Shown here in pieces: positions 24,514-26,978 of a stretch of 26,978 nt of DNA. Under the pieces are notes generated by a model. That model did no database searches. It had not been told where the DNA came from and saw only the letters and a list, made by a program, of their open reading frames with translations. Source of the stretch: JAIUNP01 sp020161975 (GTDB lineage: Bacteria > Pseudomonadota > Alphaproteobacteria > Rhizobiales > Beijerinckiaceae). The stretch covers positions 1-26,978 of the forward strand of contig DAIOGK010000033.1 in assembly GCA_036745275.1 (NCBI GenBank). Reading direction: 5' to 3'. The stretch's first letter is position 1. Each line of letters opens with the position of its first letter. Both the position numbers and the translations under genes were made by a program.

Positions 24514-25527
24514 ATGCTCGACGGCTTGCAGAAGTCCCTGTCGCAACCCGATGAGGGACCGGGGGTCATCAATTCGGCAGCCTATTCGGGCGGCCACCGC
24601 GTGGCGAACATCGCCATCGAGGAAGCGGGCCAGTGGGCCGAGCGCCCGGGACATGTCGTGTGGATCGGCTTGCTTGAACCATCCGACAGCCTGCTGCGCC
24701 GGGTGCAGGTGCAGTTCCACTTGCATGACCTTGCCATCGAGGATGCGAGCCACGCCCATCAGCGCCCCAAACTTGAGCATTACGGTTCCGGACTGTTCAT
24801 CGTTACGCGCACCGCGCAGATGATCGAAGGGCGCGTCGCCTTTGGTGAAACGCATATCTTCGTCGGCAAGGGCTATGTCGTGTCCGTGCGCCACGGCGCC
24901 TCGAAAACCTATGCTCCCGTTCGCGGCCGCTGTGAGGCTAACCCCAACCAGCTCAGCCATGGCGAGGATTTCATCCTCTACGCCATCCTCGACTTCATCG
25001 TCGATAACTACATGGATGTGTTGGAGGCGATGCGCGAGGAAGTCGAGATCATCGAGGACATCGTGCTGTCCGAGGCGCTGACCAAGAGCGAGGTCGAGCG
25101 GCTCTACAACCTCCGGCGCGATCTCCTGCGCCTGCGCAACGCGGTTCTGCCGCTGGTCGATGTCTGCCGGCGTCTGGAGCACACGGAGCATCTCGCCGTC
25201 GATGACGTGATGCGGCATCAGTTCCGCGATGTGACCGACCACATCCGCCGCGTGCAGGAGGAGATCGAAGCCCTGCGCGAAGTGCTGGATTTCGCCTTCG
25301 AAGCGAGCCTGATGACCGGCCAGGCGCAACAGACGGAAATTTCGCGGAAACTCTCCTCCGGCGCGGCGATCCTTGCGGTCCCGACCGCGATTGCCGGCAT
25401 CTACGGCATGAATTTCAAGAATATGCCGGAACTGGATTCGCGGTACGGCTACTATATCGTGCTGGTGGTGATTGCCTCGACCTGTTCTTTCCTGTTCTGG
25501 CGCTTCCGCAAGGCCGGCTGGCTCTGA
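24514..25527 (+). CDS. corA: CorA-family magnesium/divalent-cation transporter
   Basis: 337 aa from ATG 24514 with GGGGAGGGG immediately upstream. The frame opens far upstream inside argB, which is a shadow. A large N-terminal cytoplasmic domain is followed by long helices (EAMREEVEIIEDIVLSEALT, then KSEVERLYNLRRDLLRLRNA). Two terminal membrane helices follow, with the pore signature YGMNFKNMPEL (GMN at 298-300) between them. It forms a pentameric channel for Mg2+ and possibly Co2+ or Ni2+ at the inner membrane. It lies 56 bases after argB and 8 bases before the FAD oxidoreductase, so the three may share transcription. Confidence 0.95.
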   Translation: MLDGLQKSLSQPDEGPGVINSAAYSGGHRVANIAIEEAGQWAERPGHVVWIGLLEPSDSLLRRVQVQFHLHDLAIEDASHAHQRPKLEHYGSGLFIVTRTAQMIEGRVAFGETHIFVGKGYVVSVRHGASKTYAPVRGRCEANPNQLSHGEDFILYAILDFIVDNYMDVLEAMREEVEIIEDIVLSEALTKSEVERLYNLRRDLLRLRNAVLPLVDVCRRLEHTEHLAVDDVMRHQFRDVTDHIRRVQEEIEALREVLDFAFEASLMTGQAQQTEISRKLSSGAAILAVPTAIAGIYGMNFKNMPELDSRYGYYIVLVVIASTCSFLFWRFRKAGWL

Positions 25528-25535
25528 TCGGCAAG

Positions 25536-26729
25536 ATGATGGCAATGGACGCAGCCTTTGATGTGGTGATTGCCGGCGGCGCTGTGATGGGCTCGTCCCT
25601 TGCCTTCCATCTTCTGTCAGATCCCGGTTTTTCAGGCCGCGTGCTGGTGGTCGAGCGGGACCGCAGCTACCAGCATGCAGCGTCCGCATTGTCCGCCAGT
25701 TCCATCCGCCAGCAGTTTTCCCAGCCGGTCAACATTCGCATTTCGCTCTATGGGATCGATTTCCTGCGGACCATTGGCGAGCGGCTCGCCATCGATGGCG
25801 AAGCACCTGATATCGGGCTGAAGGAAGGCGGCTATCTTTATCTCGCCACCGCCGCCGGGGCGACCATTCTGGAAGCCAATCACCAGATCCAGCAACGTGA
25901 GGGCGCCGATATCTCGCTGCTTGATGCGTTCGCCCTCAAGGAGCGGTTTCCCTGGCTGACGTCTGACGATCTTGTCGCGGGCAGTTTTGGCGAGACGGGC
26001 GAGGGCTGGTTCGACGGTTACGGGCTGATGCAGGCTTTTGCTCGCAAGGCCCGGTCGCTTGGTGCGGTCTATATCGAGGACGAAGTGGCGGATGTGCGCC
26101 GCGAGGGCGCCCGTATCACCGGGGTCCAGCTGAAAAGCGGCCGGCGAGTCGCCTGCGGTTCCTTCGTCAACACCGCCGGCGCCTGGGGTGCGCGCGTTCT
26201 GGCAGAACACTGCGGAGTGCCGATTCCCGTTTACGCCAAGAAACGGTCGGTCTTTTCCTTTCGGGCGCAGGAGAAGCTGCGGCGCTTCCCGCTGCTCATC
26301 GACACGTCCGGTATCTGGTGCCGGCCAGAGGGCGAAGGCTTCATCGCCGGCTGCACGCTGCCCGATGACAGTGCGACCGATCAAGGGCGGGACTTTGATG
26401 TGAACTGGCCGGAGTTCGAGGATATCATCTGGCCGGCGCTGGCCGCGCGCATTCCGGCCTTTGAGACGATTCGCCCAGGCCGGGCCTGGGCCGGTCATTA
26501 CGACATGAACCTTCTCGACCACAACGCCATCGTCGGGCGCATGGGGGACCTTGAGAACGCCTATCTCGCGGCGGGCTTTTCAGGCCATGGCCTTCAGCAG
26601 GCGCCGGCGGTCGGGCGCGGGCTGGCGGAGTTGATCGCCGGCGGCCGCTACCAGAGCCTCGATCTCTCCGATCTTGGGTTCGAGCGGATTGCATCGGGCC
26701 GTCCGCTTCTGGAAAAGAACGTCATCTAG
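25536..26729 (+). CDS. FAD-dependent oxidoreductase, DAO family (FOXRED1-like)
   Basis: 397 aa from ATG 25536; ATG 25539 and 25545 are nearby alternatives. DVVIAGGAVMGSSLAFHLL (9-27) is the Rossmann FAD site. VVERD binds the ribose, and ALSASSIRQQFSQPVNIR is the substrate-side strand seen in FOXRED1/sarcosine-oxidase-like proteins. FVNTAGAWGARV and AGFSGHGLQQAPAVGRGLAE are the late FAD contacts. The family oxidises amino-group substrates such as sarcosine, dimethylglycine or D-amino acids; the substrate is unknown and membrane association is not evident. It starts 8 bases after corA, which suggests translational proximity rather than a shared pathway. Confidence 0.87.
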   Translation: MMAMDAAFDVVIAGGAVMGSSLAFHLLSDPGFSGRVLVVERDRSYQHAASALSASSIRQQFSQPVNIRISLYGIDFLRTIGERLAIDGEAPDIGLKEGGYLYLATAAGATILEANHQIQQREGADISLLDAFALKERFPWLTSDDLVAGSFGETGEGWFDGYGLMQAFARKARSLGAVYIEDEVADVRREGARITGVQLKSGRRVACGSFVNTAGAWGARVLAEHCGVPIPVYAKKRSVFSFRAQEKLRRFPLLIDTSGIWCRPEGEGFIAGCTLPDDSATDQGRDFDVNWPEFEDIIWPALAARIPAFETIRPGRAWAGHYDMNLLDHNAIVGRMGDLENAYLAAGFSGHGLQQAPAVGRGLAELIAGGRYQSLDLSDLGFERIASGRPLLEKNVI

Positions 26730-26741
26730 GAGGCTTGGCAA

Positions 26742-26789
26742 ATGGCGGTTCGCACTCCAGGTTATGGCGTTCAACGAATACAACTTTAA
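26742..26789 (+). CDS. Possible 15-residue leader peptide ORF
   Basis: AGGAGG (from 26728, overlapping the upstream stop) is followed after eight bases by ATG 26742 and a 15-codon ORF reading MAVRTPGYGVQRIQL, ending at TAA (26787-26789), 12 bases before the next gene. The ribosome site is better than that of many neighbours. No run of regulatory codons is present, so an attenuator is not evident. It may simply be chance. Confidence 0.25.
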   Translation: MAVRTPGYGVQRIQL

Positions 26790-26801
26790 AGTAGGGAATT
26801 C

Positions 26802-26978
26802 ATGACAACCAAACCTGCCATTGTTCTCGTTCACGGTTTCTGGGGTGGAGCAGCCCATTGGGCCAAGGCCATCCTGGAGCTTGCAAAGCTCGGCTACACC
26901 GCCATCCACGCGGTTGAGAACCCGCTGACCTCGCTCGCTGACGATGCCGAGCGCACCCGCAAGATGGTGCGGCAGATC
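26802..26978 (+). CDS. Alpha/beta hydrolase (partial, C-terminus outside window)
   Basis: ATG 26802 with GTAGGG upstream. The first 59 residues are visible: KPAIVLVHGFWGGAAHWAKA is the oxyanion-hole HGFWG turn of alpha/beta hydrolases, and the following segment with ENPLTSLADDAERTRKMV is seen in the EstC/salicylate-esterase-like branch of small bacterial hydrolases. The catalytic Ser, Asp and His lie beyond the window. Substrate is unknown. It lies 72 bases after the FAD oxidoreductase on the same strand. Confidence 0.85.
   Translation, partial: MTTKPAIVLVHGFWGGAAHWAKAILELAKLGYTAIHAVENPLTSLADDAERTRKMVRQI

Overview
The window is GC-rich, densely coding and shows no mobile elements, RNA genes or CRISPR arrays. 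Gene content points to an alphaproteobacterium, most likely of the order Hyphomicrobiales (Rhizobiales). The main indicators are an ActS/ActR (RegB/RegA) redox two-component pair, an intracellular PHB depolymerase of the PhaZ type, an mmsA/acd/mmsB valine-degradation cluster, isocitrate lyase divergent from a ScfR/RamB-like short-chain fatty acid regulator, and a TctB subunit. This assignment rests on family resemblance only; no species is claimed.

Layout. Positions 1-157 (minus) hold the start of a tripartite tricarboxylate transporter small subunit, cut by the window edge, with a GntR-type operator match upstream. A PuuE/HpPgdA-like polysaccharide deacetylase (minus) diverges from an EamA-type DMT exporter (plus). 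ActR and ActS follow on the minus strand, and ActS diverges from the PHB depolymerase gene (plus). Next come a SprT/YgjP-like metallopeptidase and a Bcr/CflA drug-efflux MFS protein (plus), a convergent nitroreductase (minus), an orphan O-antigen ligase-like membrane protein and an M20 amidohydrolase (plus). A solitary periplasmic PhnD-like binding protein (minus) has a long low-complexity N-terminus containing a five-residue repeat. From 13.0 to 17.2 kb (minus) lies mmsA - small hypothetical protein - acyl-CoA dehydrogenase - mmsB, with a divergent LysR regulator. From 18.3 to 21.2 kb is aceA (minus) opposite the ScfR-like regulator (plus). The plus-strand remainder carries transaldolase, a two-gene YeeE/YedE transporter, argB, corA, a DAO/FOXRED1-like FAD oxidoreductase and the beginning of an alpha/beta hydrolase.

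How the genes fit together. Much of the window concerns carbon overflow and short-chain acyl-CoA metabolism: PHB mobilisation (phaZ), valine catabolism toward propionyl-CoA (acd, mmsB, mmsA) and the glyoxylate shunt (aceA), with local regulators beside mmsA and aceA and a redox sensor divergent from phaZ. The other genes are mostly single-function housekeeping or transport genes.

No clear-cut unknown multi-gene system was found. The most unusual items are the pentad-repeat region fused to the PhnD-like domain, the small basic protein inside the valine cluster, and several precise dyads in intergenic regions. These dyads lie within the phaZ promoter, over the yeeE start codon, upstream of the PhnD-like gene and upstream of tctB.
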